Shown: one piece after another, positions 20,986 to 27,291 of the stretch
Layout of the letters: every line of letters starts with the position of its first letter
How positions within the stretch are numbered: position 1 is the stretch's first letter
Origin: a virus
Virus record (IMG/VR): IMGVR_UViG_3300044971_002070
Coordinates: 1-31,922 of that record
Strand: one strand, 5' to 3'
DNA length: 31,922 bases
The notes under the pieces: generated by a model
Database searches by the model: none
What the model was told of the DNA's origin: nothing
The model's input: the letters and a program-made list of their open reading frames with translations, nothing else
Position numbers and translations under genes: made by a program

Positions 20986-21117
20986 TTATTTAGAAGCTGG
21001 CATGATTTTATCGCATGGACAAATGATTGATTCTGCCAAATCACCTTTTGCCTGAATAGTAATTATTGTCCCACACTCTTTATCTTCACACACATACTTA
21101 CGCTTGTTCATTGCCAT
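20986..21117 (-). CDS. Zinc-ribbon microprotein, 43 aa
   Basis: MAMNKRKYVCEDKECGTIITIQ and ICPCDKIM give two cysteine pairs (Cys10/Cys15 and Cys33/Cys35) suited to one zinc ion. The start overlaps the end of the upstream reverse gene by 20 nt. Function unknown; it is one of at least seven tiny Cys-rich proteins in this genome. Confidence 0.6.
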   Translation of the reverse strand: MAMNKRKYVCEDKECGTIITIQAKGDLAESIICPCDKIMPASK

Positions 21118-21340
21118 GGTGTACCCTTTCATTTTGTCCTCTTGCAATTGCAGCACATACCTTAAATGCTGCCTTTGTTCTACGACTCTTCATAAATCCT
21201 AACCTCTGCCATACTGGAACGGTAGCCTCAATATCAAGGGCTATCTGTTCTCTAATCTCTTTTACCGTTGTGATGATTAAGTCCATCACATAAGCTTTTT
21301 GTTCATCATCAAGATCTTTAGTCCACCCAGTATTTTCCAT
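21098..21340 (-). CDS. Hypothetical helical protein, 80 aa
   Basis: A soluble helical protein: WTKDLDDEQKAYVMDLI, EIREQIALDIEA, then basic MKSRRTKAAFKVCAAIARGQ. No family recognised. The start codon lies exactly 6 nt after a TGA-TATGAT box, and a TTGCAA is placed 17 nt further up, so it should be expressed from a leaderless mRNA. Confidence 0.6.
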   Translation of the reverse strand: MENTGWTKDLDDEQKAYVMDLIITTVKEIREQIALDIEATVPVWQRLGFMKSRRTKAAFKVCAAIARGQNERVHHGNEQA

Positions 21341-21346
21341 GTATCT

Positions 21347-21352
21347 ATCATA
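21347..21352 (-). promoter_or_regulatory. Extended -10 TGA-TATGAT, leaderless, divergent pair left member
   Basis: Six nt before the ATG at 21340; TTGCAA at 21375-21370 is a possible -35 with a 17-nt spacer. Confidence 0.6.
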
Positions 21353-21381
21353 TCAGAAAGTATGTCATATTGCAACTATGG

Positions 21382-21387
21382 TATGAT
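21382..21387 (+). promoter_or_regulatory. Extended -10 TGG-TATGAT, leaderless, divergent pair right member
   Basis: Six nt before ATG 21394. Together with the reverse box it forms two divergent start sites within 53 nt. Confidence 0.55.
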
Positions 21388-21393
21388 TAGTGT

Positions 21394-21558
21394 ATGTATG
21401 AATGTGATCACGATCTAAAGCCAATAGTATATGGCTATATGCACGGAGATATAATTGATAAAATAAATAATGGTGAAATTATTTATGGTGGAATTAGAAA
21501 GCTTGCTGGTGAAGCAGAGTGGTTCTGTAATAGATGCCTTGAAGATGTTTATCTTTAA
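21394..21558 (+). CDS. Zinc-binding microprotein, 54 aa
   Basis: MYECDHDLKPIVYGYMHGD, NGEIIYGGIRKLAG and WFCNRCLEDVYL: Cys4, His6 and the C-terminal CNRC pair form a plausible zinc site. Proteins with the C.H.LKPI.YG...GE...GG....C..C layout occur widely in bacteria and phages as unassigned small proteins. It has its own leaderless promoter. Confidence 0.65.
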   Translation: MYECDHDLKPIVYGYMHGDIIDKINNGEIIYGGIRKLAGEAEWFCNRCLEDVYL

Positions 21559-21563
21559 TTAAA

Positions 21564-21686
21564 TTATTGACGATGCCGTTTTTTATTTCCATACTTTAGC
21601 TTAACATCAGATTCAATCCTCTCAACCATTTCTTTTGTTACAGCATCAACATTAAATTCATTATCAAATTGTTGCTCAGTATCCAT
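21564..21686 (-). CDS. Small polar protein, 40 aa
   Basis: MDTEQQFDNEFNVDAVTKEM, then VERIESDVKLKYGNKKRHRQ: acidic first half, basic tail, likely one helix. The ATG overlaps the stop of the preceding reverse gene, which supports translation. Function unknown. Confidence 0.5.
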   Translation of the reverse strand: MDTEQQFDNEFNVDAVTKEMVERIESDVKLKYGNKKRHRQ

Positions 21687-21903
21687 TTAAACACTCATTT
21701 CTTGTATGATATAGTCTAACCTTTATCATAATTTTGCGGGATGGAGCAGACATATCTTCGTTACAAGTTAAACATCTATAAGACCATTCACCAGTAAAAA
21801 AGTCATATTTAGATCCCTTAGCGTTAGCATACTTATTAGCTACAAATACAGTGAAAGGATCTGGTATATCATAATGGTTATTCAAAGTCAACTTGCGTTT
21901 CAA
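21676..21903 (-). CDS. Cys-containing hypothetical protein, 75 aa
   Basis: YDIPDPFTVFVANKYANAKG, EWSYRCLTCNEDMSAP and LYHTRNECLNGY: Cys48/Cys51 with a later His and Cys may bind zinc. The only in-frame start is TTG at 21903, with GGAGTGG about 10 nt ahead, overlapping the previous gene by 26 nt. An alternative start downstream cannot be excluded. Confidence 0.5.
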   Translation of the reverse strand: MKRKLTLNNHYDIPDPFTVFVANKYANAKGSKYDFFTGEWSYRCLTCNEDMSAPSRKIMIKVRLYHTRNECLNGY

Positions 21904-22060
21904 ACTTTTTAGCCCACTCCGTCATATAGTTGTCTTCTCCCCTTGCAATATTAGCTGCAGCAATACGCATGCCCAGAGCGTTTGTTACCCCTGCAATAAT
22001 TGGAATAGCCTCTATCTCTGCTGCAATCTCCAGTCTTAACATCATTTCATCTACACTCAT
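21878..22060 (-). CDS. Hypothetical helical protein, 60 aa
   Basis: MSVDEMMLRLEIAAEIEAIP, IIAGVTNALGMRIAAANIARGED and TEWAKKFETQ. Amphipathic helices without a membrane span or cysteines. I do not recognise it. GAGGAATAAG precedes the ATG. It is separated from the upstream reverse gene by 1 nt. Confidence 0.5.
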   Translation of the reverse strand: MSVDEMMLRLEIAAEIEAIPIIAGVTNALGMRIAAANIARGEDNYMTEWAKKFETQVDFE

Positions 22061-22061
22061 C

Positions 22062-22304
22062 TTATTCCTCCATGTTTAATTCGTAATAAGTTCCCCACCA
22101 ATGATAGGGTTTATACAGAAAGGTTGACATATATGCGTGGTACCTACAAGCAAGACCAAGGTCATCATGATCTCTATAGTGTAAAAACATATTTAGATGA
22201 TAGTTTGCAGGTCTTTCACAAATATTACCTATCCATCTAAGTGGAAGTATATTGGTCCTCTGTATCTTCTTTGCGCTGTTGAGGAACCCATCGTAATCTT
22301 CCAT
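22062..22304 (-). CDS. Hypothetical protein with conserved aromatic/His residues, 80 aa
   Basis: The second half, ICERPANYHLNMFLHYRD then LGLACRYHAYMSTFLYKPYHWWG, is rich in His, Tyr, Trp and two Cys, and could bind a metal or cofactor. The full frame overlaps the 43-aa gene at 22237-22368 by 68 nt, so translation may actually begin downstream of ATG 22304. Function unknown. Confidence 0.5.
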   Translation of the reverse strand: MEDYDGFLNSAKKIQRTNILPLRWIGNICERPANYHLNMFLHYRDHDDLGLACRYHAYMSTFLYKPYHWWGTYYELNMEE

Positions 22305-22368
22305 CTACATATACCCTTTCATATCCAAGAGCTTTCCAGTCCATCTGCATAATTTTAGGCTCTTTCAT
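22237..22368 (-). CDS. Small basic protein, 43 aa, overlapping its neighbour
   Basis: MKEPKIMQMDWKALGYERVY, VDGRLRWVPQQRKEDTEDQYTST. Short beta-like segment GYERVYVDGRLRWVP resembles nothing specific. The ATG is exactly 6 nt after TGA-TATACT (22380-22375), which is the best evidence for it. Its 3' half is read in another frame by the following gene. Confidence 0.5.
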   Translation of the reverse strand: MKEPKIMQMDWKALGYERVYVDGRLRWVPQQRKEDTEDQYTST

Positions 22369-22374
22369 TTATAA

Positions 22375-22380
22375 AGTATA
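22375..22380 (-). promoter_or_regulatory. Extended -10 TGA-TATACT, leaderless
   Basis: Six nt before the ATG at 22368. It probably drives the reverse block down to 20664. Confidence 0.6.
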
Positions 22381-22410
22381 TCATTTCAAAAATAATAAGT
22401 CAAGATAGTC

Positions 22411-22416
22411 TATAAT
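22411..22416 (+). promoter_or_regulatory. -10 TATAAT, leaderless, for the sulfotransferase
   Basis: Six nt before ATG 22423. Only a weak -35 is seen. It is divergent from the box at 22380-22375. Confidence 0.55.
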
Positions 22417-22422
22417 AAAGAT

Positions 22423-23010
22423 ATGAAAAATAATAAATATACTCCTATTATAGAACATGATATGCCAGACCTCATAATGCTTACTTATCCTAGATCTGGT
22501 AGGCATTGGCTATATTGGAATATACTAACAAATACAGACTTAAAGGTAAACTTTTTTCACGGTATGGATCAAGGTATAGATAAAGAATATTATATGAAAA
22601 ACATTTCAGTACCAATAGTAACAGTTGTAAGAAGTCCAGAAGAGTGTTTAGCATCTATAAATACAATGGAAAAAAATACACAGTTTGAATATAGATTAAA
22701 GGACTACATAAATCACTATGAATTTATACTAAATAATGCAGATATGTTCTTTTTATATGAGGACCTAAGAGAGAATACTCCAAAAATATTGGAGGCAATA
22801 TGTGAAAAATATGGGGGTAATTTAATAGGGTCAAATAGCGACTATGATGAATATGAAAAATGGTATAAAGAAACACAAAATCCTTTTAAACTCATAACAT
22901 CAAAAGAATCTACACTCTATCAAGATGCATTAAAGCAGACCAAATCTCTTGATCTATCTAGACATAAAGAGCTCTACTTTGCTGCAAAAAATAAAGCTAT
23001 TAAATTATAG
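22423..23010 (+). CDS. P-loop sulfotransferase-like protein, 195 aa
   Basis: IMLTYPRSGRHWLYWNIL (residues 18-35) matches the 5'-phosphosulfate loop of PAPS sulfotransferases (YPRSGTTWL), and IVTVVRSPEECLASIN (65-80) matches the 3'-phosphate site with Arg70 and Ser78. A helix-rich remainder with FFLYEDLREN (the usual YEDL) completes the family pattern. It would move a sulfate from PAPS to a sugar or another hydroxyl group. Length (195 aa) is compact. It faces a GT32 glycosyltransferase, overlapping tail to tail by 11 nt. Confidence 0.82.
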   Translation: MKNNKYTPIIEHDMPDLIMLTYPRSGRHWLYWNILTNTDLKVNFFHGMDQGIDKEYYMKNISVPIVTVVRSPEECLASINTMEKNTQFEYRLKDYINHYEFILNNADMFFLYEDLRENTPKILEAICEKYGGNLIGSNSDYDEYEKWYKETQNPFKLITSKESTLYQDALKQTKSLDLSRHKELYFAAKNKAIKL

Positions 23011-23659
23011 ATAGATTATGTTTTTCAAGAAAATCTAAATATTTAATACTTGATCCATAATCATCTACCAAAAAATCTGAATTAAAAACTCTTTTAAGTC
23101 TAGCATCATGAAGTGCTGCAGTAAAAACATATTCTACATTTTTAAAATTTTGAACAGTATTTACAAAACATAGCCAAGTACCAATTTTGTTATCATAGTC
23201 TGCAACGCAAGCATCTATTATGTATTTCATTATAAAAGACCCTTGTTTTACTGCATAGCTACCATTAGTTGTGTTATTTATATCAACAAGAATATCTTTT
23301 CCATGATATCCCCTGGTTTTTGGTAATGCAATCATTTCACAACTATTAACTTGCTCTAACATGTAATCAAGTGGTTGAATACACACAGAGTCCATATCTG
23401 AATAAACCCCTCCATGTTGGTAAGTAACTAAGTATCTCCACAAATCTGCTTGATACATTGGCTGTAAGTTTTGATAAAGGCTAAATAAAAATGGGTGTTG
23501 TTTAAATGTTTCCTCCCTTTGATTATGGCTTACGTATCTATGCTCCCAGCCAGGGTTAAGATTTTTCCAAGTCTTAATCACCATCTTAAAGTTATCAGGC
23601 AGTTTATCAAATTCATAATTATGAGTTTGCCATATTATTTTTGGCACATCCATTGCCAT
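23000..23659 (-). CDS. GT32-type (DXD) glycosyltransferase, 219 aa
   Basis: IPKII-like start VPKIIWQTHNYEFDKLP, NLNPGWEHRYV, MYQADLWRYLVTYQHGGVYSDMDS (split motif with Asp88-x-Asp90), the signature of the Gly_transf_sug/OCH1 group found in capsule synthesis. The DMD pair binds the nucleotide sugar through a metal. MetAlaMet starts are both possible. It is 1 nt after the stop of the upstream microprotein. Confidence 0.88.
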   Translation of the reverse strand: MAMDVPKIIWQTHNYEFDKLPDNFKMVIKTWKNLNPGWEHRYVSHNQREETFKQHPFLFSLYQNLQPMYQADLWRYLVTYQHGGVYSDMDSVCIQPLDYMLEQVNSCEMIALPKTRGYHGKDILVDINNTTNGSYAVKQGSFIMKYIIDACVADYDNKIGTWLCFVNTVQNFKNVEYVFTAALHDARLKRVFNSDFLVDDYGSSIKYLDFLEKHNLSII

Positions 23660-23660
23660 A

Positions 23661-23786
23661 TTAGGATGACAAACCCATGACTAAATGCACATTGCAAACA
23701 TCAGCAACAACATACTCAGAGTCTTTCATGACTACATCATAATGTGTGGCTAACTTATCGCAAAAAAAGCACTTAAATTCTTTCAT
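23661..23786 (-). CDS. Zinc-finger-like microprotein, 41 aa
   Basis: MKEFKCFFCDKLATHYDVVM and ADVCNVHLVM: CxxC (Cys6, Cys9) with His15 and CNVH (Cys31, His34) can hold one zinc. Small proteins of this treble-clef type are frequent in actinobacteriophages. It has its own leaderless -10 (TGA-TATCAT, 23798-23793) exactly 6 nt before ATG 23786, inside the region preceding the GT32 gene. Confidence 0.6.
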   Translation of the reverse strand: MKEFKCFFCDKLATHYDVVMKDSEYVVADVCNVHLVMGLSS

Positions 23787-23792
23787 ATCTAT

Positions 23793-23798
23793 ATGATA
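23793..23798 (-). promoter_or_regulatory. Extended -10 TGA-TATCAT, leaderless
   Basis: Six nt before ATG 23786. A weaker hexamer than most, but with the same spacing. Confidence 0.45.
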
Positions 23799-23918
23799 TC
23801 ACATTGCCTTTGAATTAGATTTAATATCATTTTCCATACTAATATCCCAGACTATAAAACATTTAACGCACTGAATGCCTGACTCTCGCATATACCATTT
23901 ATGTTTACATTCTTTCAT
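23799..23918 (-). CDS. Zinc-ribbon-like microprotein, 39 aa
   Basis: MKECKHKWYMRESGIQCVKC, then FIVWDISMENDIKSNSKAM: Cys4/His6 and the CVKC pair give a four-ligand site like a small ribbon. It has a full promoter (TTGACT, 17 nt, TATGCT) and a 6-nt gap to the start codon. Function unknown. Confidence 0.6.
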   Translation of the reverse strand: MKECKHKWYMRESGIQCVKCFIVWDISMENDIKSNSKAM

Positions 23919-23924
23919 ACTTCA

Positions 23925-23953
23925 AGCATACCTTATTTTGGCGGGTAAGTCAA
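23925..23953 (-). promoter_or_regulatory. Promoter TTGACT-17-TATGCT, leaderless
   Basis: -35 at 23953-23948 and -10 at 23930-23925; the gap to ATG 23918 is 6 nt. The spacer contains CCCGCCAAAAT, nearly the same as in the HNH promoter at 29489-29461. Confidence 0.65.
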
Positions 23954-23960
23954 TAAAAGA

Positions 23961-24053
23961 CTATTTACCCTTAATAATATAATATACAGCCTGAGCAATT
24001 AATAAACCAGATATACAAAACATACCATATATCCAGTAAATAAATAGATCCAT
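23961..24053 (-). CDS. Single-span membrane microprotein, 30 aa
   Basis: MDLFIYWIYGMFCISGLLIA, then QAVYYIIKGK: one hydrophobic helix with a short charged end. The ATG is 3 nt after the stop of the upstream reverse gene. Too short to classify. Confidence 0.45.
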   Translation of the reverse strand: MDLFIYWIYGMFCISGLLIAQAVYYIIKGK

Positions 24054-24056
24054 GGT

Positions 24057-24293
24057 TTAAACTGGAGCTTCCCCATCCCAGACTACTTCCCAGGATGTTG
24101 TATTGTATAGACCTGCATCAGCAGCAGATCCTTCTTGATTGTATAAACCGCCATCTATATACGGTACTGGAGGAGGAATATATATGTCATCGTAGACAGT
24201 AACCTTTGGAATTACATTTCTTAATACTACTGTTTGTCTACCAAGATAAATATTTGCTTTAGGGGTTTTTTTACGAACCACTACTTGTGGCAT
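24057..24293 (-). CDS. Probable virion accessory protein, 78 aa
   Basis: VVVRKKTPKANIYLGRQTVV, then VTVYDDIYIPPPVPYIDGG and AGLYNTTSWEVVWDGEAPV: beta-rich with a Pro stretch. This kind of short protein, paired with an FRGDT-type Ig-like protein, usually sits near tail genes. Its ATG is in the overlap with the upstream gene's stop. Function inferred from context only. Confidence 0.5.
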   Translation of the reverse strand: MPQVVVRKKTPKANIYLGRQTVVLRNVIPKVTVYDDIYIPPPVPYIDGGLYNQEGSAADAGLYNTTSWEVVWDGEAPV

Positions 24294-24646
24294 TATGATG
24301 CCCCAGTTATATCATCTACTACGGTCATTATTCCTGTCAGTACTGTATAAATAGTATCTGGGTCTGGAGTTGTATCTGTGATCTGAACATCATAAAAATA
24401 TGGTCCTGCAGCCAGCCCTCTTCCAACAGTAGATGTGATTGTGCATCTTACAGTAGATGGTTCTACTTTAGTAGCAAGAGCTGTGGTTTTTGTGCCACCA
24501 GAGCCTCTTTGTGTTCCAATAGTAAAAGCCACTGTTTCGTATAGTGTGATATCAAAGTTAGTGCCATCTTGGTTTTTTAAAACTACATCAAATTCATATG
24601 TATCACCACGGTAATAGCTAAAGTCATGGTTGCCTGGGAATGCCAT
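24293..24646 (-). CDS. Ig-like (BppU-N type) phage structural protein, 117 aa
   Basis: FSYYRGDTYEFDVVLKNQDGTNFDIT (read as the RGDT-Y-F start plus DGTxxDIT) followed by VAFTIGTQRG and PYFYDVQITDTTPDPDTIYT resembles the N-terminal domain of baseplate upper protein BppU and related tail or decoration proteins. The longer start at 24697 lies over the promoter; ATG 24646 with GAGGAC ahead is preferred. It is driven by a TGA-TATAAT box at 24674-24669. Confidence 0.6.
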   Translation of the reverse strand: MAFPGNHDFSYYRGDTYEFDVVLKNQDGTNFDITLYETVAFTIGTQRGSGGTKTTALATKVEPSTVRCTITSTVGRGLAAGPYFYDVQITDTTPDPDTIYTVLTGIMTVVDDITGAS

Positions 24647-24668
24647 ATTGTCCTCTTTTCTACACTTG

Positions 24669-24674
24669 ATTATA
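24669..24674 (-). promoter_or_regulatory. Extended -10 TGA-TATAAT
   Basis: 22 nt before ATG 24646, leaving a short leader with GAGGAC. This position excludes the upstream ATG at 24697 as the start. Confidence 0.55.
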
Positions 24675-24726
24675 TCATGGTTTAAGGTTGGGCACAATAT
24701 TAAATAAATAAATGACGAAAGACTGG

Positions 24727-24732
24727 TATAAT
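24727..24732 (+). promoter_or_regulatory. Extended -10 TGG-TATAAT, leaderless with a GTG start
   Basis: Six nt before GTG 24739. Divergent from the box at 24674-24669. Confidence 0.65.
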
Positions 24733-24738
24733 GTTTAA

Positions 24739-25011
24739 GTGACTGTCAGAACTATTGAGTACCTTTTAAACAAATTTGGAGCAGGTAAGTCTCCAGGATC
24801 TTCGGAATATGTTGATCTCATTGATACTCTTGCCGACGATAGAAATGCTGTATATTTTTCAGCAACTGCCCCAGCGGATACTGAGGCTAATCCTCTTTGG
24901 TTTAATACCAGCACAAATGTGCTTAGTGTATATGATGGTGAGTGGATCGCTGCAGGCGACGGGCCAAAAGAAGATGATCAAAACATTTTAGCAAATCAAG
25001 TTTTCGGATAA
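24739..25011 (+). CDS. Small virion-type protein, 90 aa
   Basis: TVRTIEYLLNKFGAGKSPGS, then APADTEANPLWFNTSTNVLSVYDGEWI. The second half resembles the short beta repeats that phage tail or fibre proteins use (TEANPLWFNTST...LSVYDGxW). The GTG start is chosen because it sits 6 nt after the -10 box. It is the first gene of the forward adhesin block. Confidence 0.6.
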   Translation: MTVRTIEYLLNKFGAGKSPGSSEYVDLIDTLADDRNAVYFSATAPADTEANPLWFNTSTNVLSVYDGEWIAAGDGPKEDDQNILANQVFG

Positions 25012-25018
25012 GGAATGG

Positions 25019-25024
25019 TATAAT
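25019..25024 (+). promoter_or_regulatory. Extended -10 TGG-TATAAT, leaderless
   Basis: Six nt before ATG 25031. Confidence 0.65.
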
Positions 25025-25030
25025 AAAAAA

Positions 25031-25393
25031 ATGGCAACATATACAAAGGTAATTCTCTCAGGCTCAACACAGGGTCAGCCAACTACCGTTGTGGCAACTG
25101 CCTCAACTGGTACAACTATCCATACAACAGGCACATCTGCTACAGTCATTGACGAGGTGTGGCTCTATGCCAACAACACTTCAACCTCACCTGTACTTCT
25201 CACCGTTCAATTCGGTGGCACTGGCGCGGTACAACACGCAAAGCCAATCACCCTTGCTCCACAGTCAGGTGATGTTCTTATTGTTGCGGGCTTGCCACTT
25301 ACAGGTAATGGCAGTGCTGGTTTAACCGTTGCAGCCTTTGCAGCAACTGCATCCGTTATCACGATTTCAGGCTACGTTAACCGCATCAGCTAA
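25031..25393 (+). CDS. Beta-rich virion-type protein, 120 aa
   Basis: MATYTKVILSGSTQGQPTTV, TATVIDEVWLYANNTSTSPVLLTVQFGG and an end GYVNRIS: a compact beta sandwich of the kind seen in head-decoration or tail-fibre proteins. From here to about 28390 codons end in C or G more often and Ala/Gly/Thr are enriched, unlike the AT-rich neighbours, which points to separate acquisition or selection for glycine codons. The stop overlaps a tiny ORF. Confidence 0.6.
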   Translation: MATYTKVILSGSTQGQPTTVVATASTGTTIHTTGTSATVIDEVWLYANNTSTSPVLLTVQFGGTGAVQHAKPITLAPQSGDVLIVAGLPLTGNGSAGLTVAAFAATASVITISGYVNRIS

Positions 25394-25470
25394 TGAAGTA
25401 TTTAATTGCTTATTTAATAACCGTTTCAATAATTTTAGTATGGAACCACGCGAGGTGTAAGGATGGCTAA
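25393..25470 (+). CDS. Possible membrane peptide, 25 aa
   Basis: MKYLIAYLITVSIILVWNHA then RCKDG. Its ATG overlaps the stop before it (TAATG) and its end overlaps the next start. One hydrophobic helix. It may be a real coupling peptide or chance; no ribosome site beyond the coupling. Confidence 0.35.
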   Translation: MKYLIAYLITVSIILVWNHARCKDG

Positions 25471-26338
25471 TCCATCACGCAGGGGGCAAGTTGCGGGACC
25501 TGTATCAGGTCAAATGCGCGGTGATGAAGAAACACCTTTTGCTAATACTTCAATGATTTTGCCTTACGGCTTGCAACTGCAACAGACAATTCTTGCAGGT
25601 ACAACTTCGGTAACTATTCCTGCTGGTATTACATTTGTTTACGCTATCGCAGTTGGTGGTGGTGGTGTCGGTGGAGCAGGCGGTGTAGCGTGGGGCTGGA
25701 CAATAGCAACCTCATCTTGCATTGTCGGTGCAGGTGGCGCTGGTGCTAGCGGTTATACCCGTTACGGAAATGTTATTGCTGGCGGTGGTGGTGTTGGTAA
25801 CAACGCCTTTCTTGGTGGTGGAGCAAGTCCACCCTTTACTGGTTCAACAAATTATTATGGAATCCCTGCTGGCACTGCTGGTGCTGCTGGTATAAAAGGT
25901 AACAATGGTGCAGGTGCTGGCAGTGGTGGGCAAAGCACAACCAACGGAGTTGCTAGTGGTGCAGGCGGTGATGGCATTTCAGCAGGCGGTGGCGGTAGCA
26001 GTAGCGGTGCAGGAGCAGCAACTAATACTGGTGGCAACGGCGGCAACGGTTTAGTTGGTGGTGGTGGTGGTAGAGCGCAAGGCTCAACAACACTAAATGT
26101 TGGTGGTAATGGCGGTAATGGAATAAACATTTTAACTGGCGCAGTTACAACTGGCGGTACGGGAACAACTGGCGGTTCAGGTGGAACTGGCGCTGGCGGT
26201 GGTGGTGGTGGTGTTGCAGGTAATGGCAGTAATGCTTCAAGCGTAACTGGCGGTGCAGGTGGACTGGGCGGTGGTGCTGCTGGTGTTGGTGCGTTTAACG
26301 GCGCAGGCGGCAACGGAATACTTTACCTTTTTTACTAG
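25463..26338 (+). CDS. Glycine-rich tail adhesin, copy 1, 291 aa
   Basis: A short N-terminal region (NPSRRGQVAGPVSGQM) and a beta-like LQQTILAGTTSVTIPAGITF segment are followed by about 200 residues of Gly-rich repeats (GGGG, GGNGGNG, GAGG) and a terminus GGNGILYLFY. Such sequences form polyglycine-II bundles in phage fibre adhesins (compare the gp38 adhesin of T4-like phages), with the receptor loops between. It is followed by two paralogues. ATG 25463 has AAGG upstream (GTGTAAGG). Confidence 0.7.
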   Translation: MANPSRRGQVAGPVSGQMRGDEETPFANTSMILPYGLQLQQTILAGTTSVTIPAGITFVYAIAVGGGGVGGAGGVAWGWTIATSSCIVGAGGAGASGYTRYGNVIAGGGGVGNNAFLGGGASPPFTGSTNYYGIPAGTAGAAGIKGNNGAGAGSGGQSTTNGVASGAGGDGISAGGGGSSSGAGAATNTGGNGGNGLVGGGGGRAQGSTTLNVGGNGGNGINILTGAVTTGGTGTTGGSGGTGAGGGGGGVAGNGSNASSVTGGAGGLGGGAAGVGAFNGAGGNGILYLFY

Positions 26339-26347
26339 GAGAACACT

Positions 26348-27262
26348 ATGAGCAATCCAAACCGCAAAGGACAAGCTGGCAACCCAGTATCTATTGGGAT
26401 GCAAAGTGCTACATATACTCCATTTGTAAACACACATTTTAATCTGCCATTCGGATTATATTTACGCCAAACAATTTTGGCAGGAACTACATCAGTGACA
26501 ATCCCTGCGGGAATTAATTTTGTATTTGCTATAGCAGTTGGTGGTGGGGGTGGTGGGTCAGGTAACGGTGCAGGCGGTGCAGGTGGTGTTGCTTGGGGTT
26601 GGACACTAGCAACTTCAAGTTGCGTAGTCGGCACAGGTGGTGCAAGTAGTGTTAATGGTAATTACACGCGTTATGGAAATGTAATCGCAGGCGGTGGTGG
26701 GTCACATCTTAATAATGGGAGACTTGGCGGTGGTGGTGGTGGTGGTACTAATGGAACCGCATCAGGCGCGGGGGAAACAAATTATTGGGGCATACCTGGT
26801 GGTGGAACAAGATTTCAAGTAAACATCAAAGGTAATAATGGTAGTGGTGCTGGCGGTGGCGCACCAGATGCAATATCGGATGCAAGCGCAGGTGGAGATG
26901 GAATTTCTGGTGGCGGTGGTGGTTCGCAATTTACTGCAGGAACTCAAACCAACACTGGTGGTGGCGGTGGTAGCGGTTTAGTAGGTGGCGGTGGTGGTCG
27001 TGCTTCTGGAACAACAGGAACTCGTATAGGCGGTAATGGTGGTAACGGAATCAACATCCTTACTGGTCAAATAACAACAGGTGGTACTGGTACTACTGGA
27101 ACTGCAACAAACGGCGCAGGTGGTGGTGGTGGTGGAGTTGCTGGCAACGGCGGTAACGCTTCAGGTGGTTCAGGTGGTACTGGTGGTCTTGGTGGTGGCG
27201 CAGGTGGCGGTGGTGGTACATCTAACGCAGGCGGCAACGGAATTCTTTATCTTTTTTATTAA
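26348..27262 (+). CDS. Glycine-rich tail adhesin, copy 2, 304 aa
   Basis: Same architecture as copy 1: NPNRKGQAGNPVSIGM, LRQTILAGTTSVTIPAGINF, AVGGGGGGSGNG, an aromatic island YWGIPGGG, and the shared terminus AGGNGILYLFY. The variable loops differ from copy 1, the pattern expected of receptor-binding diversification. The ATG is 9 nt after the stop of copy 1, with AGGAG before it. Confidence 0.7.
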   Translation: MSNPNRKGQAGNPVSIGMQSATYTPFVNTHFNLPFGLYLRQTILAGTTSVTIPAGINFVFAIAVGGGGGGSGNGAGGAGGVAWGWTLATSSCVVGTGGASSVNGNYTRYGNVIAGGGGSHLNNGRLGGGGGGGTNGTASGAGETNYWGIPGGGTRFQVNIKGNNGSGAGGGAPDAISDASAGGDGISGGGGGSQFTAGTQTNTGGGGGSGLVGGGGGRASGTTGTRIGGNGGNGINILTGQITTGGTGTTGTATNGAGGGGGGVAGNGGNASGGSGGTGGLGGGAGGGGGTSNAGGNGILYLFY

Positions 27263-27276
27263 AAAAAACTATATGA

Positions 27277-27282
27277 TACAAT
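27277..27282 (+). promoter_or_regulatory. Extended -10 TGA-TACAAT before adhesin copy 3
   Basis: Nine nt before ATG 27292, with GGAG in between. It could give copy 3 its own expression. Confidence 0.4.
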
Positions 27283-27291
27283 GGAGATATT

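Noticed and set aside
24647-24697. ATG 24697 as start of the Ig-like protein
   Set aside because: It lies upstream of the TATAAT at 24674-24669, so it would be outside the transcript.
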